Assembly (NCBI RefSeq): GCF_010501095.1
Contig: NZ_QVMP01000008.1
Location: 1-64,000 of the forward strand
Reading direction: 5' to 3'
Source of the DNA: Dysgonomonas sp. 520
Lineage (GTDB): Bacteria > Bacteroidota > Bacteroidia > Bacteroidales > Dysgonomonadaceae
Length of the DNA stretch: 64,000 bases
The position numbers were made by a program, and so were the translations under genes. Under the pieces are notes generated by a model. The model saw only the letters and a list, made by a program, of their open reading frames with translations. It was not told the DNA's origin and did not search any database. Shown here one piece after another: positions 36,561 to 46,047 of the stretch (its first letter is position 1; each line of letters starts with the position of its first letter).

Positions 36561-37580
36561 ATGATTACAATTATAGGTATTGAATCTTCGTGCGACGATA
36601 CTGCCGCAGCCGTTATCAGAGACGGGGTTCTACTCTCAAATATTATCTCAAGTCAAAAAGTGCACGAGAATTTTGGCGGTGTTGTTCCCGAACTTGCATC
36701 GAGGGCACATCAGCAAAATATAATTCCGGTAGTGCACGAAGCGTTGAAATCGGCAGGTGTTGACAAAGAAGAACTAAGCGCAATCGCATTCACGCGTGGA
36801 CCCGGATTGATGGGTTCTCTTCTTGTTGCTACTTCCTTTGCCAAAGGACTTTCTACATCGCTCAATATTCCGATGGTGGATGTAAACCATCTGCAAGCGC
36901 ACGTATTAGCGCATTTTATAAAGGATGCGGACAATCCTGAAAAGGAGTTGCCATCTTTTCCTTTTCTGTGCCTTCTGGTTTCGGGAGGAAACTCGCAGAT
37001 AATTCTTGTAAAGTCATACAAGGATATGCAAATCATTGGGCAAACTATTGATGATGCGGCCGGAGAGGCTTTTGATAAATGCGCCAAGGTGATGGGCTTG
37101 GGGTATCCCGGTGGACCTATCGTAGACCGGTTGGCTAAATCAGGAAATCCGGATAAGTTCAAATTCAACAAACCACAAATAAAAGGATATGATTATAGTT
37201 TCAGCGGGTTGAAAACCTCATTTCTTTATTTGCTCAGGGACGAATTGAAAAACGACCCCGACTTTATTGAAAAAAATAAAGAAGACCTATGTGCATCTCT
37301 TCAAAAGACAATCATTGATGTTTTGATGGCTAAATTGTTGAAAGCATCCAAAGATTTAAATATCAAGGAAGTGGCTGTTGCCGGAGGTGTTTCAGCTAAT
37401 TCCGGATTGCGTTCGGCTTTCGAAGATTTTCAGAAAAGATACGGTTGGAAAATTCACATTCCAAAATTTGGATATACTACCGACAATGCGGCAATGGTTG
37501 CCATTTCGGGGTATTATAAATATTTGGATGGCGAATTCTGCGGGATGGATGCCGCTCCGTTTTCGAGGGTAACTGTTTAA
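36561..37580 (+). CDS. tsaD: tRNA N6-adenosine threonylcarbamoyltransferase TsaD
   Basis: Transfers threonylcarbamoyl to A37 of ANN-decoding tRNAs. The 339-residue ASKHA-fold protein has GIESSCDDTAAA near the start, the metal-binding HLQAHVLAH (His-x3-His), LVSGGNSQI, AAGEAFDKCAKVMGLGYPG, shown in part, and AGGVSANSGLR. Length and motifs are normal. It converges with a lipoprotein gene 24 bases away. Confidence 0.96.
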   Translation: MITIIGIESSCDDTAAAVIRDGVLLSNIISSQKVHENFGGVVPELASRAHQQNIIPVVHEALKSAGVDKEELSAIAFTRGPGLMGSLLVATSFAKGLSTSLNIPMVDVNHLQAHVLAHFIKDADNPEKELPSFPFLCLLVSGGNSQIILVKSYKDMQIIGQTIDDAAGEAFDKCAKVMGLGYPGGPIVDRLAKSGNPDKFKFNKPQIKGYDYSFSGLKTSFLYLLRDELKNDPDFIEKNKEDLCASLQKTIIDVLMAKLLKASKDLNIKEVAVAGGVSANSGLRSAFEDFQKRYGWKIHIPKFGYTTDNAAMVAISGYYKYLDGEFCGMDAAPFSRVTV

Positions 37581-37604
37581 GTTGTCACGCCCCAATAAAC
37601 TCAA

Positions 37605-38633
37605 TTATATTCTCACTATCCGCCCGTCCGGTTCAATGTTATAACTAGCTTTCCTTGAAGATGCTACCTGACCGTTTTTTATAGAGGAAAAGGTCAGTTC
37701 TATCTGCAAATCTTCCGTTATCAGGAATGTAGTCTCGTCGCCCGAATATTCGCTGTCATCTCCGTCGTCATACGATGCCGTGTCGATGGTCATTCCCGAT
37801 ATTATCCTGTTGTTGTGTATCACCAACAAGTCGGTGTACGCATAATCGCCACATTCGGTGTTGACCAGCACATAATATTTATTATCCTCCGTTTTTTTCA
37901 AGGTAATGTAGTTGATTCCATCATGGCAACTGTAATTTTCCATCCCGTCTACTTTGTTGCACGTATACAGAAAATAATCCAAATCCATCAGGTTTTCGGA
38001 CGTAATAGGATATTCTACATCAGATCTGTGTTCAAAACAATCTCCGTCCAACGCATTTTCAGGAATGACTATAAACACACCGTCGCCTCTTATTTTATAG
38101 CTTTTATAGTCGAAAAACTGGCGGTTTTCGTCTTGCTCCACGGTTGTTACCAGTATGCGGTAATTTTTGTCGATCACGAAAGAAACGTTGGTTCTTTTAC
38201 TTTTCGATTCGATACGTTCGGCTTCGATCATCAGGTCGGAAACAATGCTATCCTTACATATAGTGAGCATCATGTAGCGATGAGCATACCCTCCGCATTT
38301 CATCGGAACAACAATCACGCTGATGGTATCTTGCTTGGGAAATGGAATGTAGGTCAGAGTATCTTTTCCGCAAGCATATTTGTCCAGCCCCTTGATGCCG
38401 GAAGCAGATAAGGTGTCTTGTCGTAATTTTGAAAAGTTGATGTTTTTAGAAAATGGTAACAAGATATCGCTATCGGCCAATTTAATCTCCTCTATAATAG
38501 TATCATCTATTACATTGAAAGCAGCCTCGGCAGGAACAACGATCTTAATATCCTTTTCCCCGCTGCTATCTTTTCTATTGCTACACCCCCAAAAGAGGAG
38601 AATTGGGAAAACAATCCCAAAAAACAATCTCAT
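37605..38633 (-). CDS. hypothetical lipoprotein with an internal duplication
   Basis: With the start at Met (38631-38633) the product has 342 residues and lipobox LFWGC (Cys17). Two halves align: about 86-190 (ISVIVVPMKCGGYAHRYMML then IVSDLMIEAE and VSFVIDKNYRILVTTVE) and about 233-342 (KYYVLVNTECGDYAYTDLL then IISGMTIDTA and TTFLITEDLQIELTF). Each has a Cys-Gly-x-Tyr-Ala turn and ends in a DG-x-I/V strand. No known family. It is a single gene between convergent tsaD and divergent rfbB. Confidence 0.8.
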   Translation of the reverse strand: MRLFFGIVFPILLFWGCSNRKDSSGEKDIKIVVPAEAAFNVIDDTIIEEIKLADSDILLPFSKNINFSKLRQDTLSASGIKGLDKYACGKDTLTYIPFPKQDTISVIVVPMKCGGYAHRYMMLTICKDSIVSDLMIEAERIESKSKRTNVSFVIDKNYRILVTTVEQDENRQFFDYKSYKIRGDGVFIVIPENALDGDCFEHRSDVEYPITSENLMDLDYFLYTCNKVDGMENYSCHDGINYITLKKTEDNKYYVLVNTECGDYAYTDLLVIHNNRIISGMTIDTASYDDGDDSEYSGDETTFLITEDLQIELTFSSIKNGQVASSRKASYNIEPDGRIVRI

Positions 38634-38730
38634 AGTCTTAAAAACTATCAAATAATCTTAATCAAATATATACAGGTGCAAAAGTATACATTTATTTATT
38701 TCATAATATCTAAAGCACAGATTTATTTTT

Positions 38731-38738
38731 TACATTTG
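38731..38738 (+). promoter_or_regulatory. -7 element for rfbB
   Basis: TACATTTG, 34 bases before the rfbB ATG. Confidence 0.4.
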
Positions 38739-38772
38739 CATGAAATAATTTATAAACAACATTAATCATAGT

Positions 38773-39909
38773 ATGTCATACCTTGTTACCGGTGGAGCCG
38801 GTTTTATTGGTTCCAATTTTGTAAAACATTTTCTTTCGGCTCACACAGACAAGCAAATCATAGTTCTTGATGCTCTTACCTATGCGGGAAATCTGGGAAC
38901 ATTGACCAACGATCTGAAAAATCCGAAACTCACGTTCATCAAAGGAGATATCAGAGACAGGGAAGTAACCAACAAAATATTTACGGATTATGATATTGAC
39001 TATGTGATCAATTTTGCTGCGGAAAGCCATGTTGACAGAAGTATCGAAGATCCCCAACTGTTTTTACAGGTAAATATATTGGGTACTCAAAACCTACTTG
39101 ACACGGCAAAACAATTCTGGACAGAAGGTAAAGACGAAAACAACTACCCGATATGGAGAAAAGGCGTGAAGTTTTTGCAGGTATCCACAGACGAAGTATA
39201 CGGCTCGTTGGGCGATGACGGTTTTTTCACCGAGACTACCCCACTCGACCCTCGCTCGCCTTACAGTGCGTCGAAGGCTAGTGCCGATATGATTGTCCGT
39301 GCATACGCCGAAACATATAAAATGCCTGTCAACATAACCCGTTGTTCGAATAACTATGGGCCTTATCATTTCCCCGAAAAATTAATACCTCTGATTATCA
39401 GGAATATTCTGGAAGGAAAATCGCTTCCTGTATATGGAGACGGCAGCAATGTTCGCGATTGGCTTTATGTGGAAGATCATTGCAAGGCCATTGATGTTGT
39501 ATTGCATAAAGGCAAAGTTGGTGAAGTTTATAATGTGGGTGGACATAACGAGAAAAAGAATATAGATATCGTTAAACTGGTGATTTCTACCATCCACGAT
39601 ATAATGGATAAACAACCCGAATACCGTTCAGCTTTGAAGAAAAAAGAAGTTCTATCGGACGGAAGTATTGATATTTCATGGATAAATAACGACCTGATAA
39701 CTTTTGTTCGTGACCGTCAGGGGCATGATCACCGATATGCCATCGACCCTACTAAAATATCAGAAGAGTTGGGTTGGTTGCCGCAAATCATGTTTGACGA
39801 AGGTATCGTGAAAACTATCTATTGGTATCTTGACAATCAGGATTGGGTGGAAGAAGTTACTTCCGGCGACTACATGAAGTATTATCAGGAGATGTACGAA
39901 AATAGATAG
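38773..39909 (+). CDS. rfbB: dTDP-glucose 4,6-dehydratase
   Basis: Second step of dTDP-L-rhamnose and related deoxysugar synthesis. The 378-residue SDR-type enzyme has GGAGFIGSNF at 7-16, STDEVYGSLG, and the catalytic YSASK with Tyr164 and Lys168. rfbA and rfbC are 8-9 kb away on the other strand; rfbD (the final reductase) is not in the window. It heads a plus-strand run with a small membrane protein, murB and murA. Confidence 0.95.
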   Translation: MSYLVTGGAGFIGSNFVKHFLSAHTDKQIIVLDALTYAGNLGTLTNDLKNPKLTFIKGDIRDREVTNKIFTDYDIDYVINFAAESHVDRSIEDPQLFLQVNILGTQNLLDTAKQFWTEGKDENNYPIWRKGVKFLQVSTDEVYGSLGDDGFFTETTPLDPRSPYSASKASADMIVRAYAETYKMPVNITRCSNNYGPYHFPEKLIPLIIRNILEGKSLPVYGDGSNVRDWLYVEDHCKAIDVVLHKGKVGEVYNVGGHNEKKNIDIVKLVISTIHDIMDKQPEYRSALKKKEVLSDGSIDISWINNDLITFVRDRQGHDHRYAIDPTKISEELGWLPQIMFDEGIVKTIYWYLDNQDWVEEVTSGDYMKYYQEMYENR

Positions 39910-39916
39910 TAAAAAA

Positions 39917-40495
39917 ATGGAACGACTCAAGTCTGTTTTAGCTGACAAAATCATTGATATATCATCGGATGGTGGCTACGATGTAAAAGGACGGATGGAT
40001 AAAATTCAACGGTTCCGTGAATTTGCAATCGCATGCCAATCTCTTATGGTTAGATATCCTGCCATAGAAGACGAACTGATAGAAATGGTAAATGTAGACG
40101 ATTTTGATACCAAAAGGGCGTCGTCTCGTGTAGATGCTGTTATCAGGCTGAGCGAAACTCCCACCCCGTCAACTCTTGGCGATGATGTGGAGCAATTGGA
40201 GATAATCAACGGGCAATTTGAAGAAGAAAAGACAGATAATAATTATCCCGATAAAATAATATTTCCGGACAAAACCGAAATAGAAACAGCGAGGGGCGAT
40301 AATTCCCCCATTAACAAGGAAAATATAAAACGGATTATCCAAGTTTGTGTAATTACCCTGGTTGTAGTTGCATTGATTTTTCTCATTGTATTTGTTATAA
40401 AAAACATAGTTGCAATACTTTACACCATCGGTGGTATTGCTGTTATCGCTCTTCTTATATGGATTATATTGAAATTCAGAAAAAATAAGGAGTAG
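39917..40495 (+). CDS. hypothetical membrane protein with two C-terminal helices
   Basis: The 192-residue product has a long soluble N-terminal part (1-135; helical region MERLKSVLADKIID and an acidic stretch around 95-125) and two transmembrane helices at about 139-161 and 166-187, ending in a basic tail. No family was recognised. It lies 7 bases after rfbB and 26 bases before murB. Confidence 0.7.
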   Translation: MERLKSVLADKIIDISSDGGYDVKGRMDKIQRFREFAIACQSLMVRYPAIEDELIEMVNVDDFDTKRASSRVDAVIRLSETPTPSTLGDDVEQLEIINGQFEEEKTDNNYPDKIIFPDKTEIETARGDNSPINKENIKRIIQVCVITLVVVALIFLIVFVIKNIVAILYTIGGIAVIALLIWIILKFRKNKE

Positions 40496-40521
40496 CATAG
40501 TATTCATTTTAAAACGTAAAT

Positions 40522-41532
40522 ATGGACGACCATCAGAAAAGCATCCAGTTGAAAAATTACAATGCATTTAGAACAGAAGCTCTTGCAAAAATATTCTGCG
40601 CACCAAATAATGTGGCAGAATTGAGAGAGTGTTTAGAAAAGTATCCAAACGAGAAGAAACTTATCATAGGCGGAGGCTGCAACCTTTTTTTCACAAAAGA
40701 TTTTGACGGCCTTGTCATTAAGCCTAATATCAAAGGGATTCGTGACGTTTCGGATGACGACGACGATGATGATATTGTTTTTTTGGAGGTGATGGCTTCC
40801 GAAGATTGGGACGAATTTGTTGAATATTGCGTAAATAAAGGTTTTTCAGGTCTTGAAAATTTATCATACATACCCGGAACGGTCGGAGCTTCTCCCGTGC
40901 AAAATATAGGTGCATACGGGGCTGAAGTGAAAGACTGTATACGTGAAGTGGTGGCTATTGATATAAATACAGGCGAGGCAGTGTCATTTTCCAATGCGGA
41001 ATGCCAGTTTGGATATCGTGACAGCATTTTCAAGAAAACAAACCGGTACATAATCGTTTCTATTGTGTTTCAACTGAAAAAATCGTTCAGTTATAAACCA
41101 AAATATGCTGATCTGAACAAAGAATTGGAAGATGTTGAAGAACCAACAATACAAGACGTAAGGGAGGCGGTAATACAGATCAGGAAACGAAAACTACCCG
41201 ATCATAAAGAACTGCCCAATTGTGGCAGCTTTTTCAAAAATCCATCCATCGATCCGGAAAAAGCAGATACCTTGTTGGGTATATATCCCGACCTGCCTGT
41301 CTATCCACAACCGAATGGTTTGGTGAAAACTTCTGCCGCATTTCTGATCGACAGAGCCGGATATAAAGGCAAACGGATAGGCAATATCGGAACATATCCC
41401 AATCAGCCGCTTATCATTGTTAATTATGGGACAACCGACGGAAATGAAATTGTAGGCTTCATGGAAGAAATACAAGAAGTGGTGGAAGAAGATTTTGGTA
41501 TAAAACTTGAACCGGAAGTAAAAATATTATAA
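40522..41532 (+). CDS. murB: UDP-N-acetylenolpyruvoylglucosamine reductase
   Basis: FAD enzyme that reduces the MurA product to UDP-MurNAc. The 336-residue protein has IIGGGCNLFFT (FAD loop), YIPGTVGASPVQNIGAYG, FGYRDSIF, the catalytic Ser in NCGSFFKNP and the C-terminal Glu in EPEVKIL. An Asp-run (about residues 73-79) forms an acidic insertion. It is followed by murA after 25 bases, so both steps from UDP-GlcNAc to UDP-MurNAc are encoded together. Confidence 0.94.
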   Translation: MDDHQKSIQLKNYNAFRTEALAKIFCAPNNVAELRECLEKYPNEKKLIIGGGCNLFFTKDFDGLVIKPNIKGIRDVSDDDDDDDIVFLEVMASEDWDEFVEYCVNKGFSGLENLSYIPGTVGASPVQNIGAYGAEVKDCIREVVAIDINTGEAVSFSNAECQFGYRDSIFKKTNRYIIVSIVFQLKKSFSYKPKYADLNKELEDVEEPTIQDVREAVIQIRKRKLPDHKELPNCGSFFKNPSIDPEKADTLLGIYPDLPVYPQPNGLVKTSAAFLIDRAGYKGKRIGNIGTYPNQPLIIVNYGTTDGNEIVGFMEEIQEVVEEDFGIKLEPEVKIL

Positions 41533-41557
41533 AAACACAGTTACAACTAAAAAAAAT

Positions 41558-42862
41558 ATGGCATCTTTTATAATTGAAGGTGGTTGTCGCCTAAAAGGAG
41601 AAATAGTACCGCAAGGAGCTAAGAATGAGGCTCTACAAGTGATATGCGCAGTGTTGCTTACACCCGAAGAAGTTATTATTGAAAATATACCTGATATTCT
41701 GGACGTAAACAACCTTATTGCCTTATTGAGCGATATGGGCGTAGAAACCAAACGGTTATCGGAAGATACATGGTCATTCAAAGCTGAAAATGTGAATATC
41801 GACTATCTTCAAAGTCCTGATTTCTTGAAGAAAAGCGCATCATTGCGAGGTTCGGTAATGATTATCGGTCCTTTGGTTGCCAGATTTGGCTATGCCTTAC
41901 TGCCAAAACCGGGAGGCGATAAAATTGGTCGTCGTCGCCTAGACACACACTTTATTGGAATCCAGAAACTTGGGGCAAATTTTGACTACGATGTCAACAA
42001 TCAGATATACAATATATCGGCAGATAAGCTGAAAGGCACATACATGCTGTTGGACGAAGCCTCTGTGACAGGGACAGCCAACATTCTGATGGCCGCTGTA
42101 TTAGCCGAAGGAGAAACCACCATATACAATGCCGCTTGTGAACCCTATATTCAGCAATTGAGCAAAATGTTGAACCAGATGGGTGCAAAAATATCGGGTG
42201 TTGGCTCCAACTTATTACGCATCGAGGGAGTAGACTCTTTATCAGGAACAAAGCATCGTATTCTTCCCGATATGATTGAAATAGGTAGTTTTATCGGTAT
42301 GGCGGCAATGACCAGTTCGGAGCTGACTATCAAAGATGTAGCTTACGACGAACTGGGTATAATTCCCGATACGTTCCGTCGTTTAGGGATAACCATCGAG
42401 CGCAGAGGCGATGATATTTACATTCCCGCACAAAAAGAATATGAGATAGATACCTTTATTGATGGATCAATCCTTACAATTGCAGACGCTCCGTGGCCGG
42501 GTCTGACACCCGACCTTATCAGTGTTTTGTTGGTTGTGGCAACTCAAGCCAAAGGTAGCGTACTGATACACCAGAAAATGTTTGAAAGCCGTTTGTTCTT
42601 TGTCGATAAACTGATTGACATGGGTGCGCAGATTATATTGTGCGATCCTCACCGTGCAACAGTTATCGGGAATGGGAAACGTTCGATGAGAGCAACAACA
42701 ATGACTTCTCCCGACATACGTGCGGGTATAGCCTTGCTCATTGCTGCTATGTGTGCCGATGGAAAAAGCACAATCCTGAACATAGAACAAATTGACAGGG
42801 GATACCAAAATATTGATACCCGTCTGAATCAATTGGGTGCAAATATCATGAGATTGGATTAA
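41558..42862 (+). CDS. murA: UDP-GlcNAc 1-carboxyvinyltransferase, Asp-type
   Basis: First committed step of peptidoglycan synthesis. The 434-residue product has the two-domain EPT fold with Lys22-Asn23 (AKNEAL) and RRRLDTHFIGIQKLGA. In the mobile loop where E. coli has PGGCTIG with Cys115, this protein has PGGDKIG with Asp121. Asp at this place is known from fosfomycin-insensitive MurA enzymes (for example Mycobacterium and Chlamydia). The gene follows murB and ends before a palindromic repeat that may act as terminator. Confidence 0.94.
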   Translation: MASFIIEGGCRLKGEIVPQGAKNEALQVICAVLLTPEEVIIENIPDILDVNNLIALLSDMGVETKRLSEDTWSFKAENVNIDYLQSPDFLKKSASLRGSVMIIGPLVARFGYALLPKPGGDKIGRRRLDTHFIGIQKLGANFDYDVNNQIYNISADKLKGTYMLLDEASVTGTANILMAAVLAEGETTIYNAACEPYIQQLSKMLNQMGAKISGVGSNLLRIEGVDSLSGTKHRILPDMIEIGSFIGMAAMTSSELTIKDVAYDELGIIPDTFRRLGITIERRGDDIYIPAQKEYEIDTFIDGSILTIADAPWPGLTPDLISVLLVVATQAKGSVLIHQKMFESRLFFVDKLIDMGAQIILCDPHRATVIGNGKRSMRATTMTSPDIRAGIALLIAAMCADGKSTILNIEQIDRGYQNIDTRLNQLGANIMRLD

Positions 42863-42929
42863 AATCGAATAAAGACTATTGTTCGATTCTCTAAATACAA
42901 GGGGCTGTCCAAAAAATCAAAGTGTTACA

Positions 42930-43016
42930 CATCTTTGTCATTCTGAGTGCAACGAAGAATCTGGACTTTCTAAAAACAGATCCTTCACTCCGTTCAGGAT
43001 GACAAAAAGACACTGA
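42930..43016. repeat. palindromic intergenic repeat between murA and the sugar locus
   Basis: Left arm gtcattctgagtgcaacgaa then gaatct; right arm agatccttc then actccgttcaggatgac: an imperfect inverted repeat of about 75 bases. It lies between convergent genes and could serve as a terminator in both directions. A related copy lies at about 48160-48225. Confidence 0.6.
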
Positions 43017-43075
43017 GATTTACTTTTTGACACCCCTCCTTGTAAATATGACTTAATACGTTGATTGTGTTTATT

Positions 43076-44245
43076 TTAAAGATTCTCTACTTGCAGAAGC
43101 TTATCCACCTCCTTTATCCAATTGTCATAATTGAAGCGAGCCAGATTTTCGGGCGCAAGTGAATTGTAATAATCCTTAAGTTGCGGATTGTCAAGAACTT
43201 TTTTCATGCCTTGATATACCCCATCGATACTGTTTTCGAGCAATAATCCATATTTACCTTTGGCTATTACATCTTCCGGACCTCCGCAATCCGTAGTCAG
43301 AACAGGCGTGCCCAGCGATATGGCTTCAAGCAATACGAGTGAAAAACTTTCCCTTGAAGATCCACACAAAAGCCAATCGGCACGTTTCATATACGGAAAA
43401 GGATTCAGAACCCGCCCATACATTTTCATTATGTCCGACAATCCTTCATCCTTAATCAGTTGATTTATATACTCATATTCAGGTCCGTCGCCTAAAATCA
43501 TTACACGAAAATCGTACCCCTCGTCAATCAGTTTTCGGGTCATTTTCACAGTTCTGTCTACTGTTTTTTCCGGAGATATGCGTGTAACCAGAATGAATAC
43601 CATACCATTAAAATCAGGTAAACCAGGCACTTGCAATTCCGATTTTTCGGCTATGCCATCAAGGTTCAAAGCATTGTACAGAACCTTTACGTCTGTTTTA
43701 AAAATGTTACGCCCATAAATCTCAAAATATTTATCCCGGCACGAATCCGACACACATACAACTTCATCGAAGCGGTTGTATGATAATTCCAATTTCCGCA
43801 AATGTCGTTTATTCACCTGCACGGCTAACCAAACTTTCAGCGACTTATACTTATATTCGTGTATAAATGGTTGATTATGTACCCATTGTATTTTAGGCAT
43901 ATTCATTCTGCTGAATACAATTGAATATTGCGTGTCTTTGAAACAAACAATCTGGTCGTACTCCGATCCGTCCATTTTCAGGACAAGTTTTGCATATAAA
44001 CGGGGAAAAAGAATCATAAAATGCCTGAAAAAAGCATGTTTAAAGCCTTTCTGCATCTTAGGATATATATATTTGATTTGTATTTTGGACGAAACACCCG
44101 ATAACAATACATTACGTTCCGAAGGATTTGGAAGCAAAAGTGTTACCTCGCATTTTTTTTCTGCTAAATGATTCAAAACATTCACCAGAAGCACTTCTGT
44201 GCCTCCCATGTAAAAGCAATCATTAAATATCAGTATCTTTCTCAT
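43076..44245 (-). CDS. GT4-type glycosyltransferase
   Basis: A 389-residue GT-B fold glycosyltransferase. The N-terminal part begins ILIFNDCFYMGGTEVLLVNVL (first half typical of this family), and the C-terminal donor-binding domain has ILVTRISPEKTVDRTV and the E-x7-E motif in SRESFSLVLLEAISLG. The sugar is unknown. It directly follows the S41 peptidase gene and is the last gene of the minus-strand block 48010 to 43076. Confidence 0.85.
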   Translation of the reverse strand: MRKILIFNDCFYMGGTEVLLVNVLNHLAEKKCEVTLLLPNPSERNVLLSGVSSKIQIKYIYPKMQKGFKHAFFRHFMILFPRLYAKLVLKMDGSEYDQIVCFKDTQYSIVFSRMNMPKIQWVHNQPFIHEYKYKSLKVWLAVQVNKRHLRKLELSYNRFDEVVCVSDSCRDKYFEIYGRNIFKTDVKVLYNALNLDGIAEKSELQVPGLPDFNGMVFILVTRISPEKTVDRTVKMTRKLIDEGYDFRVMILGDGPEYEYINQLIKDEGLSDIMKMYGRVLNPFPYMKRADWLLCGSSRESFSLVLLEAISLGTPVLTTDCGGPEDVIAKGKYGLLLENSIDGVYQGMKKVLDNPQLKDYYNSLAPENLARFNYDNWIKEVDKLLQVENL

Positions 44246-45265
44246 TTACAATGCGTCTCCCGTACTTCTCAAATATTCCCTCGCCTTTTCAATCATAGAG
44301 TCTTTTCCTGCCAATCTTTCCAACTCGTTCATTTCGACGTACAAATCGGGTTCGATGCCAAACTCAAGGTGTTTCATCTCTCTGTTTAACATCGGACAAG
44401 CCGAAAAACGGACATTCCATCCATTGGGTAATTCTGACGAAAAAGGTAACCCGCTTCCTCCGCCTGTGCGGTCGCCCATAATAATTGCATTGGGCGCATA
44501 CTTCATTGCATTCACAAAATCGTTGGTGGCACTGTAACTGCCCCTGTTGGCCAATACCACAACATTTTTCTGATAACGTAAACCATCATACGGCTCAATG
44601 TATTTTTTGAAAGGCTTCGAAAAATCGTTATGCCCTTTTCCTGTTTTATGCATTATATAGCCCACATGTGTTTTTTCGTTGACAAAACGTGCCACAATTT
44701 TATCAACATTGGTCAACTGGCCACCACCATTACTTCTCACGTCAATTATTATGCCAGAACACAACGAAAGCCTGTCTATAACCTGACTAAGGTTACCGTC
44801 CCCGATTCCATCCGAAAAACTTTCATAATAAATGTAGCCTACATTGTCATCCAATATCTTATATTTCAATCCACTGGCTATCATATAATTTGTTCCGAGA
44901 TAGTTGTCATACAACAAATTTGAATCGAAATTGCGGGGAAAATCTTCATACCATCCCCAAAACCGACCCAAATCGTGACTAGCCGACAGGTTTACATGAC
45001 CGTCTTTCAGTTCGGTAAGCATTTCTGCCATCATCGAAAAAAAGGCATCCTGACTCATCGTTTCATCTATTCTTATAGAATATTTGTCGTAAATAGCATT
45101 CCAATCAATATCCTTATATTCGAAAAAACAATAACGTTCGTCCAATATTTGCCACAACGCATCAAAATTTCCTCTTTTAGTATTATCGTATTCTTGCTCA
45201 TCGAAGCACGAAAAAAACAGAGGTATGCAACAAATCAGTATGAGTAATCTATATTTCATAGACAA
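44246..45265 (-). CDS. S41-family peptidase, lipoprotein
   Basis: A 339-residue C-terminal-processing-peptidase-like lipoprotein with lipobox FFSC (Cys20). It has the S41 N-terminal helical region (FDALWQILDERYCFFEYKDI), GIIIDVRSNGGGQL, and the nucleophile Ser region NRGSYSATNDFVNAMK followed by IMGDRTGGGSGLP. No PDZ domain is obvious between them. It would act at the outer or inner membrane on protein substrates. It is set between a GH25 gene (12 bases) and a glycosyltransferase gene (no gap). Confidence 0.85.
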   Translation of the reverse strand: MSMKYRLLILICCIPLFFSCFDEQEYDNTKRGNFDALWQILDERYCFFEYKDIDWNAIYDKYSIRIDETMSQDAFFSMMAEMLTELKDGHVNLSASHDLGRFWGWYEDFPRNFDSNLLYDNYLGTNYMIASGLKYKILDDNVGYIYYESFSDGIGDGNLSQVIDRLSLCSGIIIDVRSNGGGQLTNVDKIVARFVNEKTHVGYIMHKTGKGHNDFSKPFKKYIEPYDGLRYQKNVVVLANRGSYSATNDFVNAMKYAPNAIIMGDRTGGGSGLPFSSELPNGWNVRFSACPMLNREMKHLEFGIEPDLYVEMNELERLAGKDSMIEKAREYLRSTGDAL

Positions 45266-45277
45266 AGTGATGTTTGA

Positions 45278-46039
45278 TTATGGAAGTGTATATTTCTTAA
45301 GTTCTTCGAAACTGTACCTGAAATAGTTAAGGTCTATATTTTCCTTTATTTTCAGAATCTTTCCTGTATGCGAAAACTGCCAGATTATCCAGTTTTTTAT
45401 TTCTTTATCCGAAGGTTCGTTGTGCAAATCGCATATCCAGATGGGATTTGCAGGGAACAAATCTTTTACATATTTTTTGTAACAATCCTTATTCGTATAA
45501 ATTATGGGACGCATACCATAATGTTCATACAAGGTTTTTTCCAATATCTTCAGTTCTTTTTTCACCAAAGACATATACGCCGTGTCATTCGAATTGACAT
45601 TGGATGGCGAGTGTTCAACATCAATCGCAGGAATCAAATCTCCCGATTGGCACTTTGCCGTTTTAATAAAATGTTGAGCCTGTTTATATCCCGATACCCC
45701 AAACGTATAGAAGTGATACGAGCCTATTTTTATATTATTCTCTTTCGCCAGTTTGTAATTGTAAGGATAATTCCTATCCAAGTGGCCTATTCCTTCTGTC
45801 GATTTGATGTATGCAAAAGCTATATTCTCATTTTTCGCTGCCCCCCAGTCTATTATGGGATTGTGATGCGACAAATCTATTCCCTTTACAAAATATTTAT
45901 TGGAATAATCCGTGTTGTTGAATGAGTTGAACTTTTGTTGATATTTCTTCAGAAAGAAAAAAGCCAAGGCAATCAAAATGAAAGAAATAGCTGCTACAAC
46001 AGCTATCTTTTTGATTCTTTTCAATTGCTTTTTTTGCAT
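45278..46039 (-). CDS. membrane-anchored GH25 lysozyme-like hydrolase (second copy)
   Basis: A 253-residue protein with a transmembrane anchor (about 11-29) and a GH25 barrel: VKGIDLSHHNPIIDWG, YIKSTEGIGHLDRNYP, IGSYHFYTFGVSG and PAIDVEHSPSN with the D-x-E pair. It resembles the arginine-operon copy in layout and motifs. It sits 8 bases after rfbC and 12 bases before the S41 gene, inside a sugar-nucleotide operon. Confidence 0.87.
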   Translation of the reverse strand: MQKKQLKRIKKIAVVAAISFILIALAFFFLKKYQQKFNSFNNTDYSNKYFVKGIDLSHHNPIIDWGAAKNENIAFAYIKSTEGIGHLDRNYPYNYKLAKENNIKIGSYHFYTFGVSGYKQAQHFIKTAKCQSGDLIPAIDVEHSPSNVNSNDTAYMSLVKKELKILEKTLYEHYGMRPIIYTNKDCYKKYVKDLFPANPIWICDLHNEPSDKEIKNWIIWQFSHTGKILKIKENIDLNYFRYSFEELKKYTLP

Positions 46040-46047
46040 ATCTTCTA

